Positions 1 to 10,354 of a DNA stretch of 64,000 bases are shown here, piece after piece. Under the pieces are notes generated by a model. The model was not told the origin of the DNA. It did not search any database and saw only the letters and a program-made list of their open reading frames with translations. This stretch comes from Trichobilharzia szidati (taxonomy: Eukaryota > Platyhelminthes > Trematoda > Strigeidida > Schistosomatidae), in the NCBI GenBank assembly GCA_944472155.2, contig OX235273.1, positions 5,367,204 through 5,431,203 of the forward strand, written 5' to 3'. The first letter of the stretch is position 1. Every line of letters begins with the position of its first letter. A program made the position numbers and the translations under genes.

Positions 1-509
1 CGCGTCTATATATCTGTGTGGCAACTGTTCACAAATCAGTGTAGTTTATCTATATTACATGAGATAATTTCCTTCACTTGTTAAGAAGTCGGTCTTCCTC
101 AGTGATCTGATTACCATTCAACATTTATAAATTCTGATCTCACATCGTCAGTATCTCATGACGACTGAATGAATTCGTGCACAGTGGGGGAAAGAGAGAG
201 GTTGGATTCTGTTATTTTTTGAGTCTCTGCTACAATATTTCAATCTCCAGTGTTCACTCTATTTTTGAAATAACATAGCGATTGCGAACCTTTTATTCTT
301 ACACTTAAATTATAGCCCACATTGATAAATTCCTATCATAGTTTTAGATAAAAAATTACACCGATTAATACTTGCAAAGTTGATCGCAATAAGAGAACTA
401 AATCCAATCTATGACGCAATTTTTATGGCTACGACATATGTCCATTGTAGGTGGACAATGTGGAAAGGTTTGCTATCTTTGACTACAGAGAATTATGTTA
501 TCTCTCCAA
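1..509. other. AT-rich sequence without a recognised feature
   Basis: No coding pattern, tRNA-like box or known repeat was recognised here. The short open frame at 380-589 merges noise with the start of the RTE-B scrap that follows. Confidence 0.5.
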
Positions 510-718
510 TATTAAGTAATATTGAGGTTAGATGTGCAGTGCTAGGTATGAAAGGGAATTTAGTGGGTGAAACTGTAAAGCTATGTTGACTGAGATGCCT
601 TGGACACGTGTTGCGCATGCTGAGCCATCTCCTTCCCCTTCAAGAAATGTCAACTAACGTAAGATTAAGTAAGAAAATAATTAGGGCTGGTCAAACCAAA
701 AAGTGACATCGCTCGATA
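510..718 (+). mobile_element. RTE-B LINE, 3' coding fragment
   Basis: Short degraded piece of the C-terminal region of an RTE-type LINE. The words SNIEVR, then VLG, then LRCLGHVLRM parallel SNIEVRH and RLRWLGHALRMP in the longer RTE-B copy at 2870-4548. Both ends are lost, and the right end abuts a SINE-B on the other strand. It cannot encode anything functional. Confidence 0.6.
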
Positions 719-721
719 AAG

Positions 722-1080
722 TATTTGATAACTAGTTGAAGAATTTCCTCATCAGCTGAAATCAGTTAGGTAACCATTGGAAAACCTGGGAGTACTGCCA
801 GACAGCTGTTTCGTCCTAGTTTGGGACTCTTGGTCGTTACTCACCCACCGCCAGAGTTCGAACTCTGGACCTTTTAGTTACAAGACAACCGAGCTCGTAG
901 ATCATTAAGCCATTGTGACCCCATCCAGAGCCACGTATATAGTTCACGAAACCATGTGCACCGCTGATGAGGTCTACCTCAGACGGTTGTCCGGGATATA
1001 GATCATTTCAATCCGGTTAGTTGACTAACACTACTGGTTGGTGCAAGTGAGTTGAATACAACTATTCTTCTCAGTCAATC
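722..1080 (-). repeat. SINE-B (tRNA-like, hammerhead-derived body)
   Basis: Read on the minus strand, the unit has a tRNA-like part (CTACGAGCTCG, then a B-box-like AGAGTTCGAACTCT), then AGTCCCAAACTAGGACGAAAC, then the usual 3' part (GTACTCCCAGGTTTTCCAATGG). The same order recurs in the copies near 18.7, 22.5, 25.6 and 30.3 kb. Sequence beyond the tRNA-like part, up to about 1080, is probably the 5' head of the same unit but is diverged. Confidence 0.7.
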
Positions 1081-1092
1081 ATTAGTATAATT

Positions 1093-1325
1093 AGAATTTA
1101 ATTGGTGGATGGTGACTAGCTATGTGGAATCCAGGACAACGTGCATTTCGTCCTATTTAGGACTCGTCAGTTAGCTGGATGTACCTGCATTCCCCAGTGA
1201 GTCAGTGATGATGTTCCCACCACCGAGACTCGAACTCAGTGCCCATAGTTTCAAACGCCAGACAAAGCGTTATCCACTAGACCACTTGGGCCACGAAATC
1301 CGAGCACCTCTTGTGCAATGGGTCA
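1093..1325 (-). repeat. SINE-A, Sm-alpha-like tRNA-derived SINE
   Basis: On the minus strand it starts with a tRNA-like head (GTGGCCCAAGTGGTCTAGTGG as A-box region, GAGTTCGAGTCTC as B box), then GGGGAATGCAGGTACATCC and a hammerhead-ribozyme segment, and ends in CACCATCCACCAATT. The order matches published schistosome Sm-alpha satellites/SINEs. It would be transcribed by RNA polymerase III from the internal boxes. This is the most complete SINE-A in the window; partial copies lie at 21.7, 40.6 and 45.0 kb. Confidence 0.8.
1124..1190 (-). ncRNA. Hammerhead ribozyme in SINE-A, probably weakened
   Basis: On the minus strand: stem I half ATCCAG, core CTGACGA (1164-1170), stem II GTCC/GGAC closed by TAAATA, then GAAA (1146-1149), stem III, cleavage triplet GTC (1137-1135) and stem I partner CTGGAT. 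All conserved core blocks (CUGANGA, GAAA, NUH) are present. Compared with the usual schistosome form, where CCAG runs straight into CTGA, four extra bases (CTAA) separate stem I from the core, and stem III pairs poorly. Self-cleavage may be reduced or lost. Confidence 0.75.
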
Positions 1326-1985
1326 TAATAATTATTTAATTGAATTTTAGATTTTCCCGTTGATTGACTAGAACGAAGTGCTCAGTCTCAGGTTGACCTG
1401 TCGGCTTATTGTAAAGATGCTTCGACGGTGTCTGGGCATGTAATTAGAACTTAATTAGTAGTATAGTTGTGATCATCAGAAGGTCGAGTTTTTCCATCAG
1501 TCGTGGAGGGATTTGAGTGTATGTGGGGGGAAAGATTGACGCCCGCTTCCCCCGTGAAACAATTCAGAAATAAAAGTACTTTTCATTCTCTAACTGTAAT
1601 GGCTTAAAACCCTCACATATTGAATTTTTGTCCACACAGATAGGGAAAGATTTGTTAATTTCTGAAATATCAAACTAATGATCGATAATTTATTTCACTC
1701 GAATTTCTTTGTTTATCCCTTTAATGTAAGAGTACTAATCATACATACGTAAATGCATACATATTAGCAATCAGTCACACACACACACGAACATACAAAT
1801 CTGGGGATACACAAACCATGTTGGCATTTCCACTATAGAATGTACTTCGCTTTTTCGCCTTTCCTCTCTATACACCACTATCTCTGTTTTGAATTCAAGC
1901 TAAAGTATTAGAGAAGAATGTCAGTCGATGTGTGCGGTGGATAGGTTGGTAGGTCAGTAGGGATACAGTTACGGTTGAGATAGAC
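1326..1985. other. No gene; AT-rich with a short CA run
   Basis: Nothing coding was recognised. It holds a (CA)n run near 1776-1788. It lies upstream of the first probable exon at 2517 and may be intron or intergenic sequence. Confidence 0.4.
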
Positions 1986-2024
1986 GGGAGTGGAGTGGAG
2001 TGAAGTGGAGTAAAGTAAAGTAAA
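1986..2024 (+). repeat. GGAGT/AAAGT pentamer minisatellite
   Basis: About eight imperfect 5-bp units, drifting from GGAGT to AAAGT, directly seen. Confidence 0.8.
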
Positions 2025-2516
2025 CGTGAATTTTATGATAAGTCAAACAGGTGAAATTAAATTGACTTTGCAGACAACAAACAGCAGGTTAGATGGATAG
2101 TGTTCAAATGTATAACCAGTATGGAGGAAAGGTTATTCTGCCGAAAAATCAAACCGGAATGAATAAATTGACAATAATAATAACAATAATAATAATAGTA
2201 ATACCAGTATAGACACCTGTTATTGAAAGAGTATTCTCTGCTTCAGGATTGATTCACAAGAAGAATGAAGCTTACTTACTTTCTCTTTTACTTCTTCGTC
2301 TTTGTCTGTAATAAGGAATTTGCCAAGTGACGTCTATGTGAGTGTGCGTCATCGTGCTTGTGTGTGTGTGTATGTGTGTGTCTGTTAGGGAATTCGATTT
2401 TCCTTTTTGGTATTTGCCAGCATATTTTCATTCACTTGACTGTTGACGCGTCATCTATGTATGGTTGTGAAGTTCTGATTGTATGTATTTATCGATTAGT
2501 TGGTTTTCCCCCACAG
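2025..2516. other. Probable intron/intergenic sequence with microsatellites
   Basis: Contains an AAT-type run at about 2170-2200 and a TG run at about 2358-2386. The end (TTGGTTTTCCCCCACAG) is a pyrimidine tract plus AG that would serve as the acceptor for the exon at 2517. Confidence 0.45.
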
Positions 2517-2590
2517 ATATTACCCGTTGGGCATTAGAATGTTGTGGCACTGCATCACAAATCGGTGGAAGATGGAATTTATGGGTATTA
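2517..2590 (+). CDS. Candidate internal exon of a host gene
   Basis: A good acceptor (pyrimidine-rich TTTTCCCCCACAG) is followed by an open stretch reading ITRWALECCGTASQIGGRWN, then LWVL, and then a GTATGA donor-like site. The composition (Trp, Cys-Cys, Gly-Gly) looks coding rather than random. The exon would start with two bases completing an upstream codon and end in phase 0, which fits the phase-0 start of the exon at 6761. Joining them would create a hydrophobic run (WVL plus VTFLGLW), possibly a membrane helix. The protein family is not recognised, upstream exons were not found, and an alternative donor after TGG is possible. Confidence 0.35.
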
Positions 2591-2869
2591 GTATGACTCA
2601 CCATGGTGAGTGAATCTTCGACGGACTCGGTTAATAACCTTCGGGATATGGTTTAACTTCTGGTGAGTGTACTCACTGCTAAAGAATAGCGAAATAGAAC
2701 GAAACAGCTGTACCGTAGCCTATGGTTTTTACTGGCCCTCTAAATGATGTGGATTCGTTTTGAAATCTATCATAAAACTGATTGGTATCACTTTTGACAT
2801 GAATAGAGACTGAACTCTACTCATTTCTCTTCTCACAGTTTACAATAACTTTATTCACTACTGTCTTCA

Positions 2870-4019
2870 GTGATTGATTTCGAGGTTCTAGGCGGCGTCT
2901 GGGAATCAGAGAAAGTTCCGTCGGGTTGGTGTAAGTCACTGATCATCCCGATATACAAGAAGAGAGACAAGTCTTCCTGTGATAATCACAGAGGGATTAG
3001 CTTGACTAATATAGTATCTAAAATCCTAGGCTCATTAATCTTGCGTGGACTAAGAGGGGCTTGGGAGACACAAACACGAAAAAGCCAGGCAGGCTTTAAG
3101 CTAGGAAGAGGGTGTATTGATCATATCTTCACCCTCCGACAGATTCTAGAACATAGGCATTCCTACTGGCATCCAACAATCATTATATTTCTTGACGCAA
3201 TGGCAGTATTCGATTCTGTCGACTGAGAGGTTCTCTGGCGATGCTTGGCTGTAAAGAGAATGCTGAGAAAATACATTGCATTGATTAAAGCACTCTACTC
3301 GTACTCATGCAGCCAGGTGAGGGCTTACGGCGAGTCGTCATCTGAAGTAGTGAAGACTAGTGGCGTTCGTCAAGGATGCCCATTATCCCCATTCCTATTC
3401 AACTTCAACATAGATGTACTGATGGACTTAGCCGGAACTCACTTCAGAGTCTCAGGGATTGACTTGCTACCACGGAATAATCTCGTTGACTTAGAATATG
3501 CAGACGATATAGTCCTGCTTCTAGGAGAAGAGGCTGACAAAATGCAAAGTCTTCTGAACACCTTGAGCAGCAATCTTCGTATGTTTGCCATGCGATTCGC
3601 CCCTATAAAATGTAAGATGATGTTACAGCATTGAACTACACCGACTCCTACATTAGAAATAGGAAGTGAAGCGGTAGAGCATGTTGACCGCTTCGCTTAT
3701 TTGGGAAGTACCATCAGCCCCAACGGGTTGATCTCTGACGCAATCTCAGTATGGATACAGAGGGCTAGTTTCGCATATGCCAGTTTACACCGTCTCTGGC
3801 GTAGACGTGATATCCGGCTGGCTATCGACCAAAGGGCGTATGTACTGCTCACCAGTCCGCTCCGTCCTCCTTTATGGCTGTGAGACGTGGCCATTGACAG
3901 CGGAAGACATGAAAAGACTAGCTGTCTTTGATCATAGGTGTCTGCGTTCTATCTCCCGCGTGAAGTGGTATAGTTACGTGAGCAATATTGAGGTTAGGCA
4001 TCGGTCGAGTGCTAGGTAG
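2870..4019 (+). pseudogene. RTE-B reverse transcriptase, broken
   Basis: RT blocks in order: WESEKVPSGWCKSLIIPIYK with NHRGISLTN, QAGFKLGRGCIDHIFTLRQI, FLDAMAVFDSVD, GVRQGCPLSPFLFN and the catalytic YADDIVLL, followed by a C-terminal region with AYLGSTISPNG, LLYGCETW and SISRVKW. One frame runs from 2870 to 3883, interrupted by TGA at 3224-3226 (after DSVD, where Arg is usual) and TGA at 3632-3634. A frameshift near 3840 then moves the tail into another frame. It is dead as a protein. The enzyme would have reverse-transcribed its own mRNA at a nicked target. Confidence 0.85.
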
Positions 4020-4548
4020 GGAGGGAGGGGAAATCAGTCGACGAGGCTGTGAAATTACATCGACTGAGATGGTTAGGACATGCGTTACGTATGCCTAGTC
4101 ATCGCCTTCCTCGACAGATGGGCAATGTAAGCCGATATAGGGTCAAGCTGGAAAAGAGCTAGCGGCGGTCAAACCAAAGCATGGCTTCACCAGTCAATGA
4201 AATCCACAACAGTTAGTTTAAGTCACGTAGGAAGGTGTAGACTTCCTAACTGGTTGGGATTCTCGGGACGGTAAGGACCAATGAAGGCTGCAGACATTTG
4301 GTGATATGGCTCAAAATCGTTCTCAATGGCCGATGCAGATGCATCCACTCCTTGTGACTTATGATTTCCAATGAAACTGTTTTGTTTTCCGTTATTACTA
4401 TTCCTTTGTCTCACACCTCTGTTTACTGTCTTTATTATGCATTTCTTTTTACTTTCTTCTCTTTCTTTGTGTGCTACATGGAGGAAGTGTGGCGGCTTGA
4501 ACTGTCGCACATATGTGCAAAGTTCTATGTCGAAAACAGACAGACAGA
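2870..4548 (+). mobile_element. RTE-B LINE, 5'-truncated copy
   Basis: Non-LTR retrotransposon of the RTE kind lacking its endonuclease half. It starts inside the reverse transcriptase and runs to a 3' end with ACAGACAGACAGAG. The 3' untranslated part (GCTACATGG then CACATATGTGCAAAGTTC) recurs near 8.5, 11.65 and 46.9 kb. It lies in the same orientation as, and between, the two probable host exons, so it is likely an intronic insertion. Confidence 0.85.
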
Positions 4549-4934
4549 GAGATTGATTTCGAAGTCGGATGAGAATAGGTGATTTGTTTCTTTGGTCTAC
4601 TCACAAAGTAACTACACTCGGAAGTTTGATTCTCAATCTCCTTAGAAAGGGGTATAAAAGCCCAATTTCATGAAGGGATTTGTGTTATCATTTGAAATAG
4701 TGAAAAAAAGGATTTGTAGTCCAGGTGAATGTTTTTCGATTTGTTGAGATTTTCTGATCTGGATGCAAAACTTTCCTTTGCCCTTCTGGACATCTTCATC
4801 AACAATAACGTCGGTATGAAATGAGGTCTGATAATTCTCTTTGTGTTTGGTTGCTGCCATAAATGTACACCTGGTCGAACCCAATTGTATTGATACTTAT
4901 CTTTGCGCCGAGCTAATATTTGACCTTCGTTCGT
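4549..4934. other. Unassigned sequence
   Basis: No recognised element. The minus-strand open frame at 4642-4884 has no family features. Confidence 0.4.
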
Positions 4935-5140
4935 ATTACCATTATCATTAATTCCTAGAGGAACATAGGGCTTCAGCCGTGCGCCTTCATTGCGTTCGGT
5001 TCTCTGCTAGAGTCTTCACCTGGCTCCAAGTTTGCCCACACGTTTTCATCTCCTCTTCACATGACCTCTTCCAAGTCACCCTTGGACGACCAACTCGCTG
5101 CTTCTCTTTCGGGTTTCACTAGAGGGCTTGTCTAGTGACC
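4935..5140 (-). mobile_element. RTE-A LINE, 3'-end fragment
   Basis: Matches the 3' end of the long RTE-A at 59533-62965 on the same strand: tail ATTCCTAGAGGAACATAGGG, then the region encoding the C-terminal RPRVTW and EEELKACGQT words. It is only about 200 bp, a typical 5'-truncated insertion. Confidence 0.8.
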
Positions 5141-5265
5141 TTTATTCGTGTGACCCATTATTTATTGACTGATAAATGTGACCTATATTTACATGTTGAT
5201 TAATTGTAAATTGATTTGAATACCAGATCTTCAGGAACTTTTTGATGTTCCTCCTTTCAAAATGT

Positions 5266-5560
5266 TTATATTTGCCCACAGTTGTCCCAGTGAATTGATT
5301 TCAACAAATTTATGTGAAGTTTTATGGCTGCTAGTATGTGATCACATATACAAGAGTGTATAGGATGTCCACTTTTGCCAGTGTTGATGCAACTTGTCTT
5401 ACAGATGACGTTGGTTTCGCCTTCATTTTCGGTAGGGTTTTTGTGCTTGACAACGCCATGGAATGAGGAGACCATGTTAATTTGTGAGGTATAAGTACTC
5501 CAAGTAATTTCATTATTATCTTAGCATCCTTTTGTTGGACAATCTCTAACAATACAACAG
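5266..5560 (-). pseudogene. Possible LINE reverse-transcriptase C-terminal remnant
   Basis: A minus-strand frame contains IMKLLGVLIPHKLTWSPH. The pattern LLGV followed by LTWSPH resembles the block just after the catalytic palm in CR1/I-type LINE reverse transcriptases (compare YLGLILSSDLSWSSH in the CR1-like copy at 46983). The frame breaks soon afterwards. The assignment rests on this single block. Confidence 0.4.
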
Positions 5561-6059
5561 TGGTTTACGTGAAAAGCAGTTTTATTGAAGATGTATCTGT
5601 ATGACAGTTACTCAGTTATATATGGAGTTGTATATATTTCAGTCATTCTTAAGTCATCTATTTCTCACTATTGATTGAATTCTGTCTACCAGATTTGCTG
5701 TGGTGTTGGGGAGATATGAGTCAACTTGCTGAAAGCATCCATTACGCCTCAGCTGGTTTTGCGATGGCTTTCTGAACTGTCACCTTATTTGGTGTAAGCA
5801 TATTTAGGTCTCCACAAAATTACTTTTATATTCAGTGTTACACAAGCATTGTCCCTGATTTTAGAGAACTTGGAACCTTTGGTAAGGTGATGAAGGTCTT
5901 CAGTTATCTATTACGAGACACTACATAACTTGGATGTCAAGAAAAATATGTATGCATATAAAGATGGCATAGGCTTCGTCAGGAATGGCTATCAGTTTGA
6001 TATTCATTAAGAGGCAGAAAGCGCTAGACAGCAACTTCCCCCTAGTTTGAGATTCTTCA
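5561..6059. other. Unassigned sequence
   Basis: No recognisable element or coding pattern. Confidence 0.4.
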
Positions 6060-6430
6060 AAGAGTCGCTGACTGGTCATCGGACTCGCCTCATAACTTGG
6101 ATGTCCCAAGTTTGATTCCTGACGGGGTGGTACATTCAGAATTAAGGAGAGTCTCAAACTGGTGGAAAGGAACATCCGTGTTGCTGCTCCTTGTCTTGCT
6201 TCCTGCCATGGTTGAAGATGCTGGACCCATAAGTTCCAGCTTAAATGGCTGAATAGTAAACGAATTCGGCCTCGCGACGTGAAAATCCTGGTTTTCGATT
6301 CCTGGTGGTTATGCACTGATGAGGAGTCCCAGACAAAAACGAAGCAGCTATGCAGTATTCTCTCAGGTTTCCAGTGATTTTCTAACCGATGTTGGATCGT
6401 GATGAAATCTCCAGTAAAACTGATCAAAAA
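6060..6430 (+). repeat. Two degenerate SINE-B-like units in tandem
   Basis: The first (about 6060-6210) has CTCGCCTCATAACTTGG and a B-box-like AGTTTGATTCCT. The second (about 6235-6425) has GGTTTTCGATTCCTGG, then CTGATGAGGAGTCCC with GAAGCAG, then TTTCCAGTGATTTTCTAACC. These follow the SINE-B order but are strongly diverged. A long minus-strand open frame across here (5921-6448) is the antisense of this repeat. Confidence 0.5.
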
Positions 6431-6462
6431 TCCACACCAATCCAGCATTTTTTAAACTTGAT

Positions 6463-6540
6463 TGGGTTCTCTGAGCTGGTTGGTTTAACTGCTAAGCTTC
6501 CAGTGTCCTTCGAGTATGAAAGACAAAAGCTAAGCACTTA
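6463..6540 (-). repeat. IR-69 family arm, diverged single copy
   Basis: TTCTCTGAGCTGGTTGGTTT followed by GCTAAGCTT and GTCCTTC parallels one arm of the perfect inverted repeat at 40029-40195. Only one arm is present. A third relative lies at 33655-33712. Confidence 0.6.
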
Positions 6541-6760
6541 GAATTGCAATGAATATGTTGTCTAGCAGGGCAACGAGGGCTTCTCAGTTAAATCAGCTAG
6601 CCCCAGAGACCCCAACTACGCCAAAATCATTCAAATGAGCTACAAATCTTCTCTATTGTTTCAAAATTCAGAATTTTACCAGTTTCATCTCTCTCAGTAA
6701 TCTTTCGAAATTTCAAAAGCTCCATTTTAGTATTCTATGATATTTTCTCATCCATTTTAG

Positions 6761-7480
6761 GTCACCTTCTTGGGTCTATGGAATAGAGAATCAGCTGAAT
6801 TCCGACAGTCGTTGAATGCAATCCGTAAAGAACCTGTAGCACATCTGTGTAATAAAAATCAAGCCAGTCTTTCGGTTGCTGTTCAACCACAAGCTATCCA
6901 GTATAATCATCCAGGAAGAACACTGAAAATTTTGCGTTCAGCTCCATCGGAGTTATCAGATTCACCGAATTATGAAAATGCTGATAGCAGGATGAATTCG
7001 CACGATAATAACAATAATAATAATTTGTATAGACCAGCGAAGTCAAATAAGAAGCACTCAACATCTTCATTGTCCAACTATGATGCTCGGAGTAATTCCC
7101 AAGGCAATGTCAATAGTCCCTACCATCGTCAACCTAAAACGCTGATTACACAGAGTCCTTATGATGATGACAGTAATAATGATATTGATGAGGACAACGA
7201 CAGTTTTCATAAACCAGTTCGCCCTACCTACCAAAATACTTCATACAGAACGAATCTTGAGAGAAATACACACGTCAAAACGTCAAATGACGCACAGAAC
7301 ACCTATCTCAAAGAAATTCACCAACTACAAAGACAAAATTCACGTAAAGTTAAACGTCGTGAACGTAAAAGAAAACGAAAAGTAGAACAGGGTAAAAGGG
7401 TCAATGAACCTGCCTCACAAAATCAATATGGCGTCAACTCATACTCACATCAGTTACCGATAAATCCTTATGCCGACTGA
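6761..7480 (+). CDS. Candidate terminal exon of a host gene (basic, Asn-rich tail)
   Basis: An acceptor TTTTCTCATCCATTTTAG ends at 6760; from 6761 an open frame of about 239 codons runs to TGA at 7478-7480. It begins VTFLGLWNRES, then EFRQSLNAI, becomes polar, Ser/Asn-rich (HDNNNNNN) and acidic (DDDSNNDIDEDND), and ends with a strongly basic patch (KVKRRERKRKRK, a possible nuclear-localisation or membrane-proximal signal). A look-alike acceptor 30 bases upstream (ending 6730) would bring TAG into frame, so 6760 is the usable one. No ATG starts it, consistent with an internal splice junction. The family is unknown. WNRES followed by FRQSL after a hydrophobic run faintly recalls the helix-7/helix-8 junction of a seven-helix receptor, but no diagnostic motif (NPxxY) is present. 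Confidence 0.55.
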   Translation, partial: VTFLGLWNRESAEFRQSLNAIRKEPVAHLCNKNQASLSVAVQPQAIQYNHPGRTLKILRSAPSELSDSPNYENADSRMNSHDNNNNNNLYRPAKSNKKHSTSSLSNYDARSNSQGNVNSPYHRQPKTLITQSPYDDDSNNDIDEDNDSFHKPVRPTYQNTSYRTNLERNTHVKTSNDAQNTYLKEIHQLQRQNSRKVKRRERKRKRKVEQGKRVNEPASQNQYGVNSYSHQLPINPYAD

Positions 7481-7537
7481 AATATAAGTATTGACGTACT
7501 GAATGAACGGATACCCTGGAGGTATATTTTCACAGAT

Positions 7538-7543
7538 AATAAA
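7538..7543 (+). terminator. Candidate polyadenylation signal AATAAA
   Basis: Lies 58 bases after the stop codon of the exon at 6761-7480, a plausible 3' end for a compact transcript. Confidence 0.45.
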
Positions 7544-7548
7544 GAAGA

Positions 7549-8486
7549 ATATTGAAATGATAAATATACAGGGTGCTTATTTAGTGAAGTATACGCAAAC
7601 CTGCACACGTTTATATTACTCTGTAAAACTCATATATACATACATATACATATATATTAGGGTTACTGTTTATTTTCACGCATTATTGATGTCGTCATTA
7701 TTACTGTTTTTGTTGTTTTTATTGTTTGATTATATCGATTTATTGATCAGTCAATTATCTAAGTCCAGTTGTTTTGTACACACGCACATATGTCCACATG
7801 TACACTTACGTATATTATAATTTTATCGCACATTTATTCATATACATATATATATCTCAGTGAATTCAGTTTATGTGGGCACAAATTTCGCTTGAAAATT
7901 TATACTACTTATTGAGAGACAAAAGTAGGTAGTAATTATATGGGGAAAATAATCCATATGTTAACTTCATTAATAATTTATACGTATGTCTACCTCATTA
8001 AAACAATTAAACATTATCATTATATTTTTTTCTTTAAGTGTTCACTCGTTACAAGTCATATCATTGTAAATTATATCACATAACTACTTAATGAAGAATA
8101 ATAATTCTTTTTGTCTGTCTGTGTCTTTGTTTTTCCCTACTTAAGCATTTAGATTATGAGGAGATTTCGTAGGGATTTCGATTAGTTTTATTGTGGATTT
8201 TGTCATGAAACTAGGGTTCACTTTACAGGGTTTTCACCGCACTTCGGACGTCTTTAGCAGTGAGGGCCTAGGAATCCATTAGGAATCAAATTTGTGACGT
8301 TTGGGTTGCGAGGCCAAGTCTGGTGACGAAATGGCCGCTTAAATCATAAATTAATGATCCAGCAGCTATTGAACTGACTCTGTTAAGTTGTATTGAGAAG
8401 CTGTAGCCAGTAGAATTCACTACGGCAAAGTGAATTGGTTGCTGATTCATGGGAGGGTTGGAAGCGTTATATATGATTGATTGGTT
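7549..8486. other. AT-rich intergenic sequence with microsatellites
   Basis: Holds alternating AT/CA runs at about 7625-7662 and 7838-7856. No gene or known element was recognised. Confidence 0.45.
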
Positions 8487-9555
8487 TCAACGTGGAACTT
8501 TGCACCGACGTGCAGCAGTTCGAGTTGCCACACTTCGCTCAGCACAGAAGGCAAGAGAAGAAAGTAAAAAGAGATTGAAAACCGAGATAGTAACAGAGAT
8601 ATGAGGTTAAAAGAATAGTAATACCGAAGAACAATATAGTTCTATTAAATCTAATAAGTCAGAAGGATTGGATTCATCTGCGACACTGAGAGCGATTTTG
8701 AACCATATCACCAATTATCTCCAGCCTTCATTGGTTTTTACCGCTTCGGGGGCCCCAACCAGGAAGTCTACAACCTCCTACATGACTGGCTTAAACTGGC
8801 GGTTGTTGATTACATTGACTATTCCATTGTTTAAGTTTGACCAACATGTACCATCTTTTCGATCTCCTGCACACCCGATATCTATGGTCGGCCTGTAAAA
8901 TTTGGGCTACCGATGTCCATGCTGAAAATTCCATACTTGTACTGAAAATACGATGTGGCATCAAGCTGTAATAAAAAAAAAATAAATTCATTCTATGTCA
9001 GCTAACATTGCCCGTAGAGGAAGGCGATGGTTGGTCATCATATGTAACACATATTCTGACCATTTCAATCGATGTGATTTCACAACCTCGTCGATTGATT
9101 TCCCCTCTTTACCTTATACTCGACCGACGCCTAGTTTCAATACTGCTCACCCTGTTAAACCATTTCACACGGGAGATAGAACGCAGGCATCTATCAGATA
9201 GCCAGGCTTCTCATGTCCTCCACTCTCATTGGCCATGTCTAACAACCATAAAGGAGGACGAAACGGATTTTCAAGAAGTGCACAAGCCCTCTGATCGATA
9301 GCCAGCCGGATATCACGTCTGCGCCAGAGACGGCGTAAACTGGTATATGCGAAACTAGCCTTCTCTATCCGTGCTGAGATTTCATCAGCTATCAACCCGT
9401 TGGAGCAGGTTTATGCAACCTCCCAAATAAGTGAAGTGGTCAACACGCTCTACCACTTTACTCCCTATTTCTAAACTAGGGGTCGATGTAGTCCAGTCGT
9501 GTAGCATCACCTTATATTTGGCGGGAGCAAATCACATGCCAAACATTCCTTATAT
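8487..9555 (-). mobile_element. RTE-B LINE, 3' half, split by a SINE-D
   Basis: On the minus strand the order is: the end of the RT palm and the connection (TTTGGCATGTGATT), IGSKVVERVDHF-like region, ARIEKASFAYTSLRRLWRRR, a pre-tail region (GGTAAAAACCAATGAAGGC) and the 3' untranslated end (AACTCGAACTGCTGCACGTC). It collinearly matches 3580-4548 apart from a foreign block at 8872-8992. It has several stops and shifts. Confidence 0.8.
8872..8992 (+). repeat. SINE-D fragment nested in RTE-B
   Basis: CACCCGATATCTATGGTCGG, then AATTTGGGCTACCGAT, GAAAATTCCATAC and a terminal A-rich AATAAAAAAAAAATAA. The same text, with its tRNA-like head, occurs at 39863-40262. The RTE-B alignment resumes immediately on both sides. 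Confidence 0.75.
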
Positions 9556-9599
9556 CACAAGCGTTATATCACGGATTGGCAAAGATACAATTCACGGAT

Positions 9600-9765
9600 A
9601 GGTGAATTTCTCCCAAAGTGGCCTGGCCTCGTAACTTGAAAGTTCTATGTTTGATCCTTTGGTGTAGCTGTAGATGCACACGTCTAAACAGTCCTGAGTG
9701 ATTACCTAACTGATGTTGATTTTTCATGAAATTTGATAACTATAATCTAAAGTTAGCAGACGCAT
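9600..9765 (+). repeat. Degenerate SINE-B-like unit
   Basis: GCCTCGTAACTTGAAAG, a B-box-like TGTTTGATCC and a 3' part GATTACCTAACTGATGTTG follow the SINE-B order weakly. Confidence 0.4.
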
Positions 9766-10354
9766 TGAAATAGATAACATTTATAAATCAATAATTTGTA
9801 CCAATGCAAATGGACGATAAGGTGGGAAAATAACCGGAAATAACCGATCACACGAGAGGTTACCAGGAGTGGTTATTCATAAACTTCTTGAATATTCTAA
9901 AAGTTCTTTTCCAATCCAAGTATGCACTGGAGATCTTGTCTAGAAAGACAAAGAAAGCTTCACCACCAAACCATCGAGCTCATAGAACACAACTGCAACA
10001 CTAAATCAACCGAACAAATATATTCCTTTTCAACCAGTTCTTTACAAACCAGTCTACACTAACATACACATATGTTATCTGATTAAAAATGCCTATTAAA
10101 TTTTTTCCAAGAATGCTTACTGAACAAAGAATACTCTTTTCAATAACTTCATCCACACGTCATATTTTTCACATGACCGATGGTGATTCCTTGACTGAAA
10201 GATGAAGTACCAAGACTAACCACTTTAAATTGTATCCACCAATTGAACTGCGCTCGTCATGGAGCCAGTTATATCGACCGCTGCTCTAGGAATTAGATTT
10301 TTCGTGCTCGAGAGCACCTTCAATTATGGCTAAGTAAAGGTGTAGTAAAATCCA
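9766..10354. other. Unassigned; one PLE-terminus-like stretch
   Basis: Most is not recognised. Read on the minus strand, about 10100-10175 contains GTATTCTTTGTTCAGTAAGC, shared with 11718-11745 (+) just after an RTE-B end, perhaps a PLE terminal repeat. Confidence 0.35.

Noticed and set aside
5921..6448. A 175-codon minus-strand open frame
   Set aside because: It reads the antisense of degenerate SINE-B units; no conserved blocks.
6761..7480. Firm assignment of the terminal exon to a seven-helix receptor
   Set aside because: Only a loose WNRES/FRQSL resemblance; NPxxY and other diagnostic residues are absent.
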